DNA of 64,000 bases from Myrica gale (lineage: Eukaryota; Streptophyta; Magnoliopsida; Fagales; Myricaceae): contig OZ005618.1 in assembly GCA_963930655.1 (NCBI GenBank), positions 3,432,001 to 3,496,000 on the forward strand, written 5' to 3'. Shown one piece after another: positions 47,966 through 58,700 of this stretch. The position numbers were made by a program, and so were the translations under genes. How positions within the stretch are numbered: position 1 is the stretch's first letter; the number at the start of each line of letters is the position of its first letter. Below the pieces are notes generated by a model. The model was not told the DNA's origin. It made no database searches and saw only the letters and a list, made by a program, of their open reading frames with translations.

Positions 47966-48176
47966 GACGCTGCGTGAGAGGTGTCCAATTATGCGGTGGT
48001 CTCTCAATTCTTGAGACGCAAGAGTAAGAGCGATGCAGAACATGAGGCACAAATGGCGGCGGTCTCTCAAATCAATCCCTAGCCTGTACCCTAGCCCTTA
48101 TTTGTTTTCGCTGAAAGCACGTAGATTTTATTATATGGATTATATTATTTAAAATTTTACAGAAACAATATTAAAT

Positions 48177-48351
48177 AGGGATAAGTATAAAATTAGTCCC
48201 TGTGATTCTATTTTCGTTTCTTATTAGTCCTCCATCAGGGACTAATTTTATCACTTTCTGAAATCACATGGACTAAATCGATGTTTTTCATATCACAAGG
48301 ACTAAATCGATTTTTGTGTATATTACAAGGACCAATTTTGCATTTATCCCT
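48177..48351. mobile_element. MITE, AGGGATAAGT/AGGGATAAAT ends
   Basis: 175 bp with about 27-bp inverted ends (AGGGATAAGTATAAAATTAG / AGGGATAAATGCAAAATTGG) and an exact target duplication ATTAAAT (48170-48176, 48352-48358), or 8 bp TATTAAAT if one base is shared. Non-coding. Same family style as 18381-18614. Confidence 0.9.
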
Positions 48352-48889
48352 ATTAAATAATATAGTCTACTTATTATATCTCTTCCTTTAAATTATACTA
48401 TATAATTCGAAAAAGAAATTATAAAAAATTTCAATCCGTTCTTATATCCTTTAAAAGCCAAATACCCTTGTGAGACTTTTTCTTTTTCTTTCATTTTTTA
48501 ACCTATCTTACAATTTTCTCTGGTGACATTTTATTTACTTATTGTAAGTACTCAGAAGATAAGCATATCTAAAATTATAGTTAAATATAATTAAAAAAAT
48601 AAAATAGCGACAAGACCATGGTAACTGATCATATTATTTAAAATATCAATTAATTAAATCAAAATGCTGGAAAATAGAGTTAATCACTTCAATCTGAAGT
48701 GCTGGAAAGACGATCTAAAAGAAGCTTTTTAATATGGGAAAATAATATCTAGAAACACCAAACTCCCAAGAACTCCTTTGGACCTGCAGATTGGGGGCCC
48801 TCTCGAACATAGATGGCCCCAACTGCCCATGTTCAGTTGGGCCTTTCCACCCTTTTCTAAAGCCCATTCATTTGCAATTTCTTCGTCAT

Positions 48890-48925
48890 CATCTTCTACC
48901 TCCACCCTAGGGTTTAATTTCCCTC
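48890..48925 (+). promoter_or_regulatory. Telo-box-like motifs before eL24
   Basis: Two AGGGTTT words (about 48909 and 48929) within 100 bp of the start codon. Telo boxes are a known feature of ribosomal protein gene promoters in plants; function here is inferred. Confidence 0.45.
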
Positions 48926-48978
48926 TTTAGGGTTTCTACGCAGGGTAAAGCAGTTGTGGACAAACTGTAGCAACAGCC

Positions 48979-51052
48979 ATGGTTCTCAAGTATGTTCCCC
49001 ATTTTCTTTCTATCTTCGTAGGTTACTCTGCTTCCTTTCCGGGAAAATGAAGGATTTTTTTTTTCTTTCTCCCTGGACAAATAGTAACATCAAGCAAGTG
49101 AGCTATGTGATGACCCTTCGGATTCGATTTTTCTGTTTATTTTCTTCTCTCTGATTTTCTCAGCAGCCAAATGGAGAATTATTGGGTTTTCTCTTGTTTC
49201 GCTTTCCACCCATGTGGATGCTTTGAGCGTATTTAATTTGTTTTCTCATCCACCCTACGGGAATTAATACCAAATAAGTCTAGAATGTCAATGCAGTTCT
49301 TACTGCACTTTACCTTCTCTTTTTGCATGCGGTACTTTCTTGCGGTCAAAATATTATCTTGAATGGTTAACGAAAAAGAATTATGGTGTTCAATTATTTG
49401 CTTAAGAAAGGTTTATAAACTGATAAAGCACGTCATTACTATGATTCGTGTTGGTTATTGTTTTGGCTTTTTATGCTGTATATTTTTTTTTATCTAGCTT
49501 ATCCTTTGCATAGAATGATTTCTTAAATGTCAATGTAGACATAAAAGGCAGGGGCTATATCAAAGATGGGCCAGAGAATTGAATTATTTTTGGAATGGTA
49601 TGGTAGAATTATGATTCTTAATCTGCTTCTTAAGAAGGGTCTTAAGATAAAAGGTAACATGCAGTTTTTTTTTTGGGTAAAGAGGTAAGGTTTCGTCTGA
49701 CAGTTATGCGAAATTGGTAGTTGGGCGTGGAATCATGGAGCCTGGAATGTGGTTAAATTCTGAGCAGAAAAAAGTATGAAATATCATTGTTTGTACTTGA
49801 CCTGATGTATTGCCTTCTTGTATGGCTACTGTTGAATTGCACATGAATTTATATGTATATGCTTAGTTTCTAATGCTGATGTTTCAGGACTGAAATCTGC
49901 CGTATCAGTGGTGCCAAGATATACCCTGGTAAAGGTATCAGATTTATCCGATCAGATTCTCAGGTGAATTTTTTCTCGAATAACCATTGCCCAACGTCAG
50001 GGTACTGCCGTAATTTTTTTTTTTCATTTAACTTTGGTTTTCATGTTCTTTGTGCAATGAGATTGATGTTTATCCCCTTTTTGGGTTAATAGGTTTTCCT
50101 GTTTGCAAACTCAAAATGCAAGGGGTACTTGCACAATAGATTGAAGCCTTCAAAGCTTACTCGGACAGCTATGTACAGAAAGCAACATAAAAAGGTGGAG
50201 TACCCTCCAGTATCTAGTTTAAAATCCATCTTCATGTTACTACTTTCTGGTATATATTTACTTTTTTTTTATAAGTATATCTGGTATATATTTACTCCCA
50301 CTTGGTTCACAGGACATTGCTGCTGAGGCTGTGAAAAAGAGGCCGTATCACCAAGAAGCCATACTCTAGGTCCATAGTGGGAGCTACCTTGGAAATTATC
50401 CAGAAAAAAAGAACTGAAAAACCAGAAGTACGAGATGCAGCAAGGGAAGCTGCCCTCCGGTATGCTTCCTTTGCTTCAATGAATTCTGTCTCCTTCCAAA
50501 GAAAATGAGGTAAAGCAAGAGACCCGTACTGTATGTAAACTGAACCCGTCACAGAGAGATCCATTTGATCTCTCTGCCAGAGGTGGAGGTAGAAAAGTAT
50601 GCATGGGAGGCCATGGTGATCTATCTGTTAATTTTCTTTAGAGATCCAGTTGATCTGTTGATTTCATTTGATTCTGGGGGTACAAGAAATTCTAAGAAAA
50701 TTTGGAGTTGCCCTGGCTACATGTGGCTCTGCCACTGCTGTGTCTGCGACGTGGTGACCATACAATTTGTGGATCCAGTGCTTAGATTGACAGGTTCTGA
50801 TCTAGACATCCTGACACTGATGAGTTCACACAGGTTGTTAGACCCATGTCTAGGTGATTAAATCACTTCTTTAATATGATTATTCACTGAAGAGTTGCAT
50901 ATTTCTGCAGTGAAGTTAAGGAGGGAATCAAGAAAATCAAGGATGAGAAGAAGGCAAAGAAAGCAGAAACAATGGCCAAGAGTCAGAAAACTCAGAGCAA
51001 GGCAAACCTGCCCAACGGCCCCAAACTGGGTGGTGGTGGTGGGAAGCGCTGA
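48979..51052 (+). CDS. RPL24: 60S ribosomal protein eL24, one-base frameshift
   Basis: Five exons: 48979-48989, 49888-49963, 50093-50194, 50313-50459, 50911-51052, GT-AG. Corrected for one base they would encode about 158 residues, the normal length. eL24 sits in the cytosolic large subunit at the subunit interface. Motifs: [59 protein letters not shown], then out of frame [20 protein letters not shown], and a Lys-rich C-terminus ending GGGGGKR. The ATG follows CAGCC in good context, and an 11-base first exon is typical of ribosomal protein genes. An extra C at 50343-50344 (AGGCCGT for AGGCGT) ends the frame at TAG (50367-50369). Everything downstream is conserved, which argues for a sequence error or a very young pseudogene. 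Introns are present, so it is not a processed copy. Confidence 0.88.
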
Positions 51053-52608
51053 GCAGCCAACTTAGACAAGTGAAACGAACACTCAAGTTATAACCCTGAG
51101 GGTACTTATAGAGTTTTTTGTTCTTCAGTTTTGTTCTGGATATCCCTTTCTTTAATTTTTGTTGTTGTTGAAAGTTTCTTTAATTTTTTACTAGTGAACT
51201 CGAGAAGATTCAATTTGTATCAAGGCTTTAAGCATTGGTCCGAACCATTGATATTGCTTGCTTTGTATTGAATTCCTGCTGAGTGGTGATCTTAAATTTC
51301 ATAAAAAGTGTCGGAGCGTTTTGTAATGTTTCTCTTTTCGTAGTAGAGCCTTTTATTTTTTTTGATAAGTGTAGTAGAGCCTTTTATCTTTCGAACTCTG
51401 TACTCTTTACGTGTATGCAGACTAGAATGAGATGAAACCCAAAAGCAAAGAGATATGAACACAAGAATTTGGAAGCCTGAAAGTCCATCGGGCACCCCAA
51501 ACGTCATACATACCAGCCAGAGAGCCAAAGGCCCAACACTGCCACAGAAACACTTACACGAGGAATACAAAAACTTGTAAATGTTTTAGAGCAAACATTT
51601 TTGTAAGTGGAACCCATCGACGACAATGAGTGCCGTGCAACCAAAAGTCTAGCCAATCTACAAAACGCATTCAAAACTTCTTCAGTTTTAGAGGGTTCAT
51701 GCACATCCTCTGAAAATTCCTCATTAGAGCAGAATTGAAAAGCAGTTTGCAGCTAGATAGGCTGCATACATAGCTCACAAAAAAAAGGAAAAAAAAAAAA
51801 GAGACACGCTGCATACACAGAAAACAACATTTAGGCATGAAAACAACATACCACGAAAGAGCATGTAGTAGAACAAGACAATTCCAAGAAAAAAAATGCA
51901 GGAAAACAATGACTGACATTGACAAAAAGTTTAAAGAGGTCCTTCGCATTCAGATCCGTGCGGGAGCTAAAAAATTGGCAGTGTATCCGAATGATTCAAA
52001 TTAAGTTTCTTCAACAAACATAGGATATGACCAAATGAGAAATCATGGGGATTGCGACGAGGAAAATTTCAGGAAGAGAAGGTTAAGATGCACATTACAT
52101 ACTCGATGATCCGAAGAGCAAGCAGAAATAAGATGCACATTACATACTAGATGATCCGAAGATCAAACAGAAAAGGAATTATCTTTCGAAGTGGAGTAAA
52201 AAAAACTCATGAACCCGTCCCCCTAAGACAACAACCCCCTCAAAAGGTCCCTTCAGAAACTCGTTAGAAGGACAAGAAAAAGAGAGATAAAGAACGAGAG
52301 AATTTGGTTACTTTTTTATACAAATATGTTAATGCATGGAAGCTCTCAGTATTTCTTGGTTATGATAGGATACGTTTGCGCGCTTGCGCGCGTGTGTGAG
52401 AGAGAGGGGCTTACATCAAATCAATAGTAACTCCAATTACAGGTCGAGCATTTAGTAAAGTTCAAGATAAATCAGGAAAATGTAGGATCATTGTAGAAAA
52501 ACTGCGGAACACAGAAGAAACAAAAAATGTACAATAAACAAAATACATGGAAGGTAAGCAAGAGGGAAATTCCCATCCAAACACCTATAGGTGACAATGT
52601 ATTATGTC
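51053..52608. other. Intergenic, 3' regions of eL24 and VQ gene
   Basis: No further gene seen. Contains eL24 3' UTR to about 51300, poly-A/T patches, a short tandem repeat (52085-52174) and a GCGC/GTGT tract (52375-52405). Confidence 0.6.
52085..52174. repeat. Tandem duplication, 45-bp unit x 2
   Basis: The unit starting AAGATGCACATTACATACT occurs at 52085 and 52130 with about four differences. Confidence 0.9.
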
Positions 52609-53043
52609 TCAAAAGACTGGCAGCTCACTTAACTCTTCAATGAAACCATCCAAGTCCGAGAATCCATCAGAGAAGCCACTTAAGATATCATTTCTCCATA
52701 TTTCTTCTTCTCCCTCCTTTGTTCTAACGCCATTTTGCAAATTGGCAAAGCCATGACGCATTTCCATGTTCATGCTGGGCTGCCGGTACATTCTCAGTTC
52801 ATTATTGGTGGCTGGACTTTTTGACATGTTCCTCTTACCTTTTTTCTCTGCAGGTTTTCCAGTGAGTCTTTGGACAAGCTCTCGAAAATTTGCAGCATCA
52901 GTCTTTATGACTTCCGGTGCGTATATGTGAACTATGCGAATCTTCCCCTTGAATTTTGATATTACTCTGGAACTCTTGTGCATGGAAAGTTCAGAAGAAG
53001 CTGAGCTTGGTTTCCATGAATGTGGTTCCACCATCTCTCCCAT
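52609..53043 (-). CDS. VQ motif-containing protein
   Basis: A single-exon gene of 144 residues, as is usual for this plant family. The VQ motif FRELVQRLTG (about residues 57-66) is the signature; the preceding KIRIVHIYAPEVIKTDAANF is also typical. A short Lys-rich stretch KPAEKKGKR follows and could serve in nuclear targeting. The C-terminus is acidic (FSDGFSDLDGFIEELSELP). VQ proteins bind WRKY transcription factors and are MAPK targets in defence and development. The start is the only sensible ATG. The nearby copia element lies about 310 bp upstream in the promoter region. I cannot assign an Arabidopsis number with certainty. Confidence 0.9.
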   Translation of the reverse strand: MGEMVEPHSWKPSSASSELSMHKSSRVISKFKGKIRIVHIYAPEVIKTDAANFRELVQRLTGKPAEKKGKRNMSKSPATNNELRMYRQPSMNMEMRHGFANLQNGVRTKEGEEEIWRNDILSGFSDGFSDLDGFIEELSELPVF

Positions 53044-53349
53044 GTCAACTTAGAGCCTATGGCACAAGAAATGGGGGGTACGTAGCAGAGAGGGGGGGAG
53101 CCCCGAGGGAGGGGGATGGCGTTTGATTGATAGTGTTTATTCGTAAAATGACTAATGGATAGAGGTTAATATAGATAGCAGAATGTCACAATTAACTTAT
53201 TTTAAAAATACTAGTGAGAATTGGAGGCAATATTAAGCTGTCTTTTGGAAACGAGGATTGGATATATTCTACCATCTCAAGAGTCAATGAAGTAAGAGAA
53301 CGCCATTGGGCCCTGCTTACAGAGTTGCACATAGATATTCTTTCTGCAC
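53044..53349. other. Upstream region of the VQ gene
   Basis: About 300 bp between the VQ start codon and the copia-B insertion. Includes a G-rich patch near 53090-53120. The original distal promoter probably continues at 55746 beyond the element. Confidence 0.6.
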
Positions 53350-53354
53350 GTTAG

Positions 53355-53916
53355 TGTAGAGAAATACGATGCCCAAATCCACTGGAACAATCGATTCTCA
53401 AATAGTGTAACAAAGTCACACTAGCCCAAGGACTCACAACCAATAATAGAAGAGATCAAACTAAAAGAAGAAACACACTTTTTATTGAGGAAAGGAGATA
53501 ATACAACTTGGATAGGACAACACTTACAATATATGAAAAGTGTTGGAGACAAAACTAGGACACTCTCTCTTTTGTGGGTTTAGGTGGGATATGATGGAAT
53601 GAATGGCTTGAGAGGTAGGCTAGGGTATATATAGGACTTGGGGAGAGGATCTAGATACTTCTCATGAAATTCCAAGAAGATAAATGTGACTTATCACATG
53701 ACCAAGGAGGAATTTCGAATTTAGTCAAGAAGGTGAGATGAATGTGCATGGGGAAGTGAAAGGTTGCATTGGAGAAGTGAAATGTTGCAATGGTTGGGTG
53801 GAAGGGTGTGAGAGAGTGACCAAATACATCCAACAATGGTTCAACACACAAAAACATAAATGCCTCACTACAATTCTCAAAAAGAAAACTCTAGAAAAAT
53901 ACTTTAAAATTTAATA
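53355..53916 (-). repeat. 3' LTR of copia-B
   Basis: 562 bp, apparently identical to 55179-55740. Confidence 0.95.
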
Positions 53917-53923
53917 CTCCCCC

Positions 53924-55111
53924 TTAAAGTGATTTTCTAGAAACGATGCCAAGCTTCTCCCTTAGGAATTCAAATGGACCTTTGGAAAGTGACTTTGTAA
54001 AGATATCAGCAATGTTGTTGTTACTCCTCACCTCCAAAACTTCAATTGAACCCATAAGAACTTTCTCACGAACAAAGTGATGCTCAATTTCAATATGTTT
54101 GGTCCTCGCGTGACAAACCGGATTTGTAGCAAGCTTCAAAGCACTTTGGTTGTCACCATAGATGATGGTAGGTTTTTGAATTGATGAATAAACGTCCTCA
54201 ACAAGCCTACGTAGCCAAACACATTCTTGTGTAGCAAGAGAAGCCGCCTTGTACTCCGCCTCAGTCGTAGAAAGAGAAACTGAATCTTGCTTTTTGCTAC
54301 ACCAAGAAACACAAGATGATCCACAAAGGAAAACATACCCGGAAGTAGACTTCCGATCATCCAAGTCACCACCAAGATCAGCATCAGAAAATCCATACAG
54401 CACAAAATCTACATCTCTTTTGAAGAAAATACCCATATCAAGAGTAGAGTGCACATACTTCAAGATATGCTTCGCTGCTTCCAAATGAGGTTTTCTTGGT
54501 GCTTGCAAGTAACGACTAACTAGGCCAACCGAGAATGCTATGTCCGGTCTTGTAATAGTCAAATAAATAAGACTACCTACAAGAGCCCGATAAGGACGAG
54601 GATCAGGAAGAAGACTACCTTCCTCGCGCCGTAGTTTAATATGTCGCTTCATTCGTGCCTCAGAAATTGGCTCCTCGGAATCAAGAGCTGAAATTTCTGA
54701 ACAAAGATTTTTAATCTTCAAGAAAAATTGAGAAATGGAAAGATTACCTTGAGTTGTATTTGCCAACTCAGTCTCCAAGAGTTGCAATCGAGCCACATCC
54801 TTCTTATTGAACAACTCATCGAGGGTAGTCCAAATATTGGCAGCTGAAGTGCACCTGATAATGTTCTCGAACAAATCATGAGATAAAGATCTCTTCAGGA
54901 TAGACTCTGACTTTGCATTTGCAATTCTCCATTTCTTCAATGCATCAACATTTTCCGGAGTATTCGCCGGAGGATTCACATCAGCTCCACCAACAACTTC
55001 CCACAAATCTTCTCCAACAAGATAAGACTCCATACACGACCTCCATATTTTGTAGTTGAATTGATTGAGCAATTCAATCCCGAAACTGTTGAAGCGTCCA
55101 CCCGAATCCAT
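53924..55111 (-). CDS. copia-B fused Gag-RNase H ORF
   Basis: A continuous 395-residue frame from ATG at 55111. Residues 1 to about 158 are the N-terminal Gag domain of copia elements (FNYKIWRSCMESYL, LQLLETELANTTQGN). It then joins directly to the C-terminal end of the polyprotein: the region after RT (PYRALVGSLIYLTITRPDI) and RNase H (SDADLGGD, STTEAEYKA, DNQSALKLA, RTKHIEIEHHFVRE). Zinc knuckle, protease, integrase and the YVDD part of RT are deleted. The junction keeps the reading frame. Any packaging would depend on enzymes from a relative; a function for the fusion protein is not known. Confidence 0.9.
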   Translation of the reverse strand: MDSGGRFNSFGIELLNQFNYKIWRSCMESYLVGEDLWEVVGGADVNPPANTPENVDALKKWRIANAKSESILKRSLSHDLFENIIRCTSAANIWTTLDELFNKKDVARLQLLETELANTTQGNLSISQFFLKIKNLCSEISALDSEEPISEARMKRHIKLRREEGSLLPDPRPYRALVGSLIYLTITRPDIAFSVGLVSRYLQAPRKPHLEAAKHILKYVHSTLDMGIFFKRDVDFVLYGFSDADLGGDLDDRKSTSGYVFLCGSSCVSWCSKKQDSVSLSTTEAEYKAASLATQECVWLRRLVEDVYSSIQKPTIIYGDNQSALKLATNPVCHARTKHIEIEHHFVREKVLMGSIEVLEVRSNNNIADIFTKSLSKGPFEFLREKLGIVSRKSL

Positions 55112-55166
55112 CTCCTCGACACTAGTTGATCTTCTTCACCAAGGATGAATCACCACCACCCTTGAA

Positions 55167-55178
55167 GCTCTGATACCA
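55167..55178 (-). other. Primer binding site of copia-B
   Basis: Minus strand TGGTATCAGAGC directly after the 5' LTR, a perfect match to the initiator Met tRNA type. Confidence 0.93.
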
Positions 55179-55740
55179 TGTAGAGAAATACGATGCCCAA
55201 ATCCACTGGAACAATCGATTCTCAAATAGTGTAACAAAGTCACACTAGCCCAAGGACTCACAACCAATAATAGAAGAGATCAAACTAAAAGAAGAAACAC
55301 ACTTTTTATTGAGGAAAGGAGATAATACAACTTGGATAGGACAACACTTACAATATATGAAAAGTGTTGGAGACAAAACTAGGACACTCTCTCTTTTGTG
55401 GGTTTAGGTGGGATATGATGGAATGAATGGCTTGAGAGGTAGGCTAGGGTATATATAGGACTTGGGGAGAGGATCTAGATACTTCTCATGAAATTCCAAG
55501 AAGATAAATGTGACTTATCACATGACCAAGGAGGAATTTCGAATTTAGTCAAGAAGGTGAGATGAATGTGCATGGGGAAGTGAAAGGTTGCATTGGAGAA
55601 GTGAAATGTTGCAATGGTTGGGTGGAAGGGTGTGAGAGAGTGACCAAATACATCCAACAATGGTTCAACACACAAAAACATAAATGCCTCACTACAATTC
55701 TCAAAAAGAAAACTCTAGAAAAATACTTTAAAATTTAATA
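55179..55740 (-). repeat. 5' LTR of copia-B
   Basis: 562 bp, apparently identical to the other LTR. It contains a TATA-like GTATATATAGG-type word (near 55449-55459 on the plus strand). Confidence 0.95.
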
Positions 55741-55745
55741 GTTAG

Positions 55746-58700
55746 AAGTCTAAATAATAAGCAATAACACTCGTGCATCTGTTGTGAAGGGTAATTGTCC
55801 AAGTTCATTTGAACTAACTGTGCAAAATTAACTTCCCTAATGTACAGTCACCTGTCAACTAAAAGTAATCTTTGTTCAACGGATGTTTCTCTTGGAAACT
55901 GAGTTCTGCAATATTTTTCCTAGTGAATGACGTTAAATTTTTAGGACTGAGATGAACGGTAACAAATCTTATTTTGAAGAACTTTTTGATTGAAGTTAGA
56001 GAAATGTTAATTCACTTTAGCTTCTGTTTCTACTAATTATAGTGGTAGTGCAGGAGTGTTAACTATTTTTCCTCTTTTCATATATAGTGGCCATATCAAC
56101 GTACGTAGAGGGATGAACAGCATGAAGAACAAGATTAGGAGAAGAAAAGCTTTGAGGAAGAATAGAAGGAAGATCAGTATCATTTTCCATTTGATATCTT
56201 CCAATAAGGCCTTCACCCACCCTTTGCAATCAGAAATCACTTAGAATTTTAGGGCTCTTCACTTGGCCGGCTCTATTTAGCCACTGTGCCATACTGCATA
56301 CTACTCTGTGCCTGCCTCTGTCTTGACATTTATATCCATCCTACTAAATGGGATCCGCACGTGGGTGCCAATGCAAGATGTGTGCACAGGGCATGGAGAC
56401 CTTGAAACCAGTTTTGCTAATGTACTTGAAAATCAGCAGAACATAATAGGACTTGTGTTGTTGTTCTTTTAGAATACCATCCAGCCAAGCCTGCCATCAA
56501 TTGACACGTTTCGTCATTAGAAAGAAGGGGGCCTTGGGGGGGGGGGGGGGGCACTTGCTTCAGTTTGAATTCAAGAGTATCTTAACCCCATTTCATCTTT
56601 CTATAACATGAAAGGTTAACTGAAGGAGAAATTTCTGTTCTAGATGGAATTATGTATAGCTACAACTGGATAAAGAGTTACTATTAACCTCGCTAAGCCT
56701 CTTAAATAACATTAATCAACGGGGTTCACACTAATTTTTAGAAGTACTATTTGCATACTATTGTTCTTTCTCATGTTATTTGCACTTGGAAATATACTTA
56801 CTAGCTTGAAACTTCGTGGTAAGTGCTCTGTAATTTTAGTTTGCACAGGCACAAAATAGTAAGAGTTTTCGGAATCATTATCTTATCTCTATTGGTGCAA
56901 AAAATGAAGCTGCTAATTGGTGGCATTGCAGGCTCTTTCTCAATTGAACGAACGTAGACTCTCCTAAAACAATTTAATAAATTGGCGTTGTTAGACATTG
57001 ACATGAACTACATTTTCAAAGTATTGATACCAAAGGATATGCGCATATCTGAAGAAATATAATATTCATTCCCTAAGCTTTGTAAGCATTGAACAATGCT
57101 TCCATTGGTGAGATCAGGCTAGCTAGTACTGATGTTACAATTGACATTATTATATTAGGAGGGAACCTTGTATACTTCGTTATCTTGGGGGGAAAAGAGC
57201 TTGTGTAGAAAGATGATTATTGTATGATACATGGTTAAGTTGCCTTCTCAAGTTAGCAACCGACCAGAAGAGAAGAGTCTCACCCTGCTCGCGCTTGTGG
57301 ATTTGTGAAGTCACTACCCAGAAGAAAATTACAGAGAAACACTTCTAATGTATTGCAGAAATTTTGAGGTAAACCAAAGCTGAGGAACCTGTGAATCCAA
57401 GAGAGAAATCGAGGGAGACAATCAAATAACATTGGGAAAGGAAAAAGGAAAAGAATATCAAGGAACAGAGGTTTGTGACTTTGTATATGGCAAGTTTCTT
57501 TGTATAGCCTACGATCAATAGTGTTCTGTTCCTTTTACCCCTGCTTTATACAGGATGTTGCTATTATTTTATTTGGTTCCAAACAATAAAAAAGCTGAAT
57601 TACATAAAAATAATGTCAGCTTGAGAATCTAAAAGGCAGATGGACCTCACTGTCTAACCCTTTGTTAATTCTCTGGATCAAGCTCTTTTCTCAAGAGAGA
57701 TGAAAGTAAACGTGTCATATCAATTAAAATAATTAGACCTGTAACAGCCCACTTCTTTATGCAGGCATGGCGGCTTGAGGGAATAGATAAGGCCCCCCAA
57801 TGAGCAATTCATGGAACCAATGAAAATAATTTCTGAACTGCGGATCCGGAGAACTGTTACATGTCACTGCAGCACAAGTTTTCTTAGGATTTTCACAGTG
57901 ATGTTATGTCTTCCACATGATGTTAATGACATTGTGAGAGTTTGGATACTATGGCCGGGGGAGCTGGCTCCCTATTACCTGATATCATACTTCTTTATTC
58001 CTGGCTATTTACGAGCAATCTTGAAGAATGTACGGTCAGATGCAATGCCAACCAAGACCAATCCTTGATTTCCTGCCCAAGATTTCTTACTTTCATGTTG
58101 GCAGGCTAGCAGCCGAAGCTTTGGACAAGTTTACGCTGGGAAAGCAGGCTGAAAGAGGATTCATTTGAAGTACCACTGCCTACCCCTTCATAACATAGAT
58201 CAAATTTGATGCATGATTTGTGGGTAGGAATTACTATGGTTATGTCAACAGCCTCTCTTTCTTTTCTTCTTCTTTCTCTCTCTCTACCAGTTCACATGTT
58301 CTGTTCACTACTTATTTTCTTTCTCTTTCAGCCTATCTTTATTTTCTTCTACTTTGGGAAGCATACTGAGATTGAAATTGAAAGGGGTTACTGGGGCTTT
58401 GTACCGAGTTTGTGATTCTTGAGATTGAGTTCCGAAAGACCCTAATAATTACTTTCTTTTATTTGCAAAAAATGTGTCAATACTGTGGACCTCATTCTAT
58501 AAAAAGTAACCTTAGGTGGACCTCATTCAAGGGCCCATGCTATAAAAAGCAACTTTAATTGGACAACATTTAAAAGTGCAGTGTAACACATGTTGTGTCA
58601 ATCAGACCGGTGAAGTGTAGTGTCAGTTGGAGAAAAAAGAAACAAAAATATTTTTTAGTTTTTTAATTCGACATTTGACTTCGAGGCATGCAAAGCGAGA

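Larger units (their letters stand above)
47966..48978. other. Intergenic between the nucleosidase-like gene and eL24
   Basis: Contains a MITE (48177-48351) and AT-rich DNA. 48890-48960 is pyrimidine-rich with TAGGGTTT words (AGGGTTTAATTT, AGGGTTTCTACG), the telo-box typical of plant ribosomal protein promoters. Confidence 0.6.
53355..55740 (-). mobile_element. Internally deleted Ty1/copia element (copia-B)
   Basis: 2386 bp, minus orientation, with two 562-bp LTRs that look identical, a 5-bp target duplication GTTAG (53350-53354, 55741-55745), a perfect primer binding site (55167-55178) and a polypurine tract at 53917. On the coding strand the LTR runs TATTAAAT to TCTCTACA, the same TA...CA termini as copia-A. 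Protease, integrase and most of RT are missing, so it is non-autonomous. Identical LTRs mean it inserted recently although it lacks its own enzymes. Confidence 0.97.

Noticed and set aside
48979..51052. eL24 as a processed pseudogene
   Set aside because: It keeps four introns with good splice sites and a telo-box promoter, so it is not retro-copied.
53651..55681. Two identical 68-residue ORFs (53651-53857 and 55475-55681)
   Set aside because: They lie inside the two copia-B LTRs and are identical because the LTRs are; no coding role is expected.
57811..58415. Plus-strand ORFs of 85 and 69 residues
   Set aside because: Hydrophobic/CT-rich chance frames with no domain or gene context.
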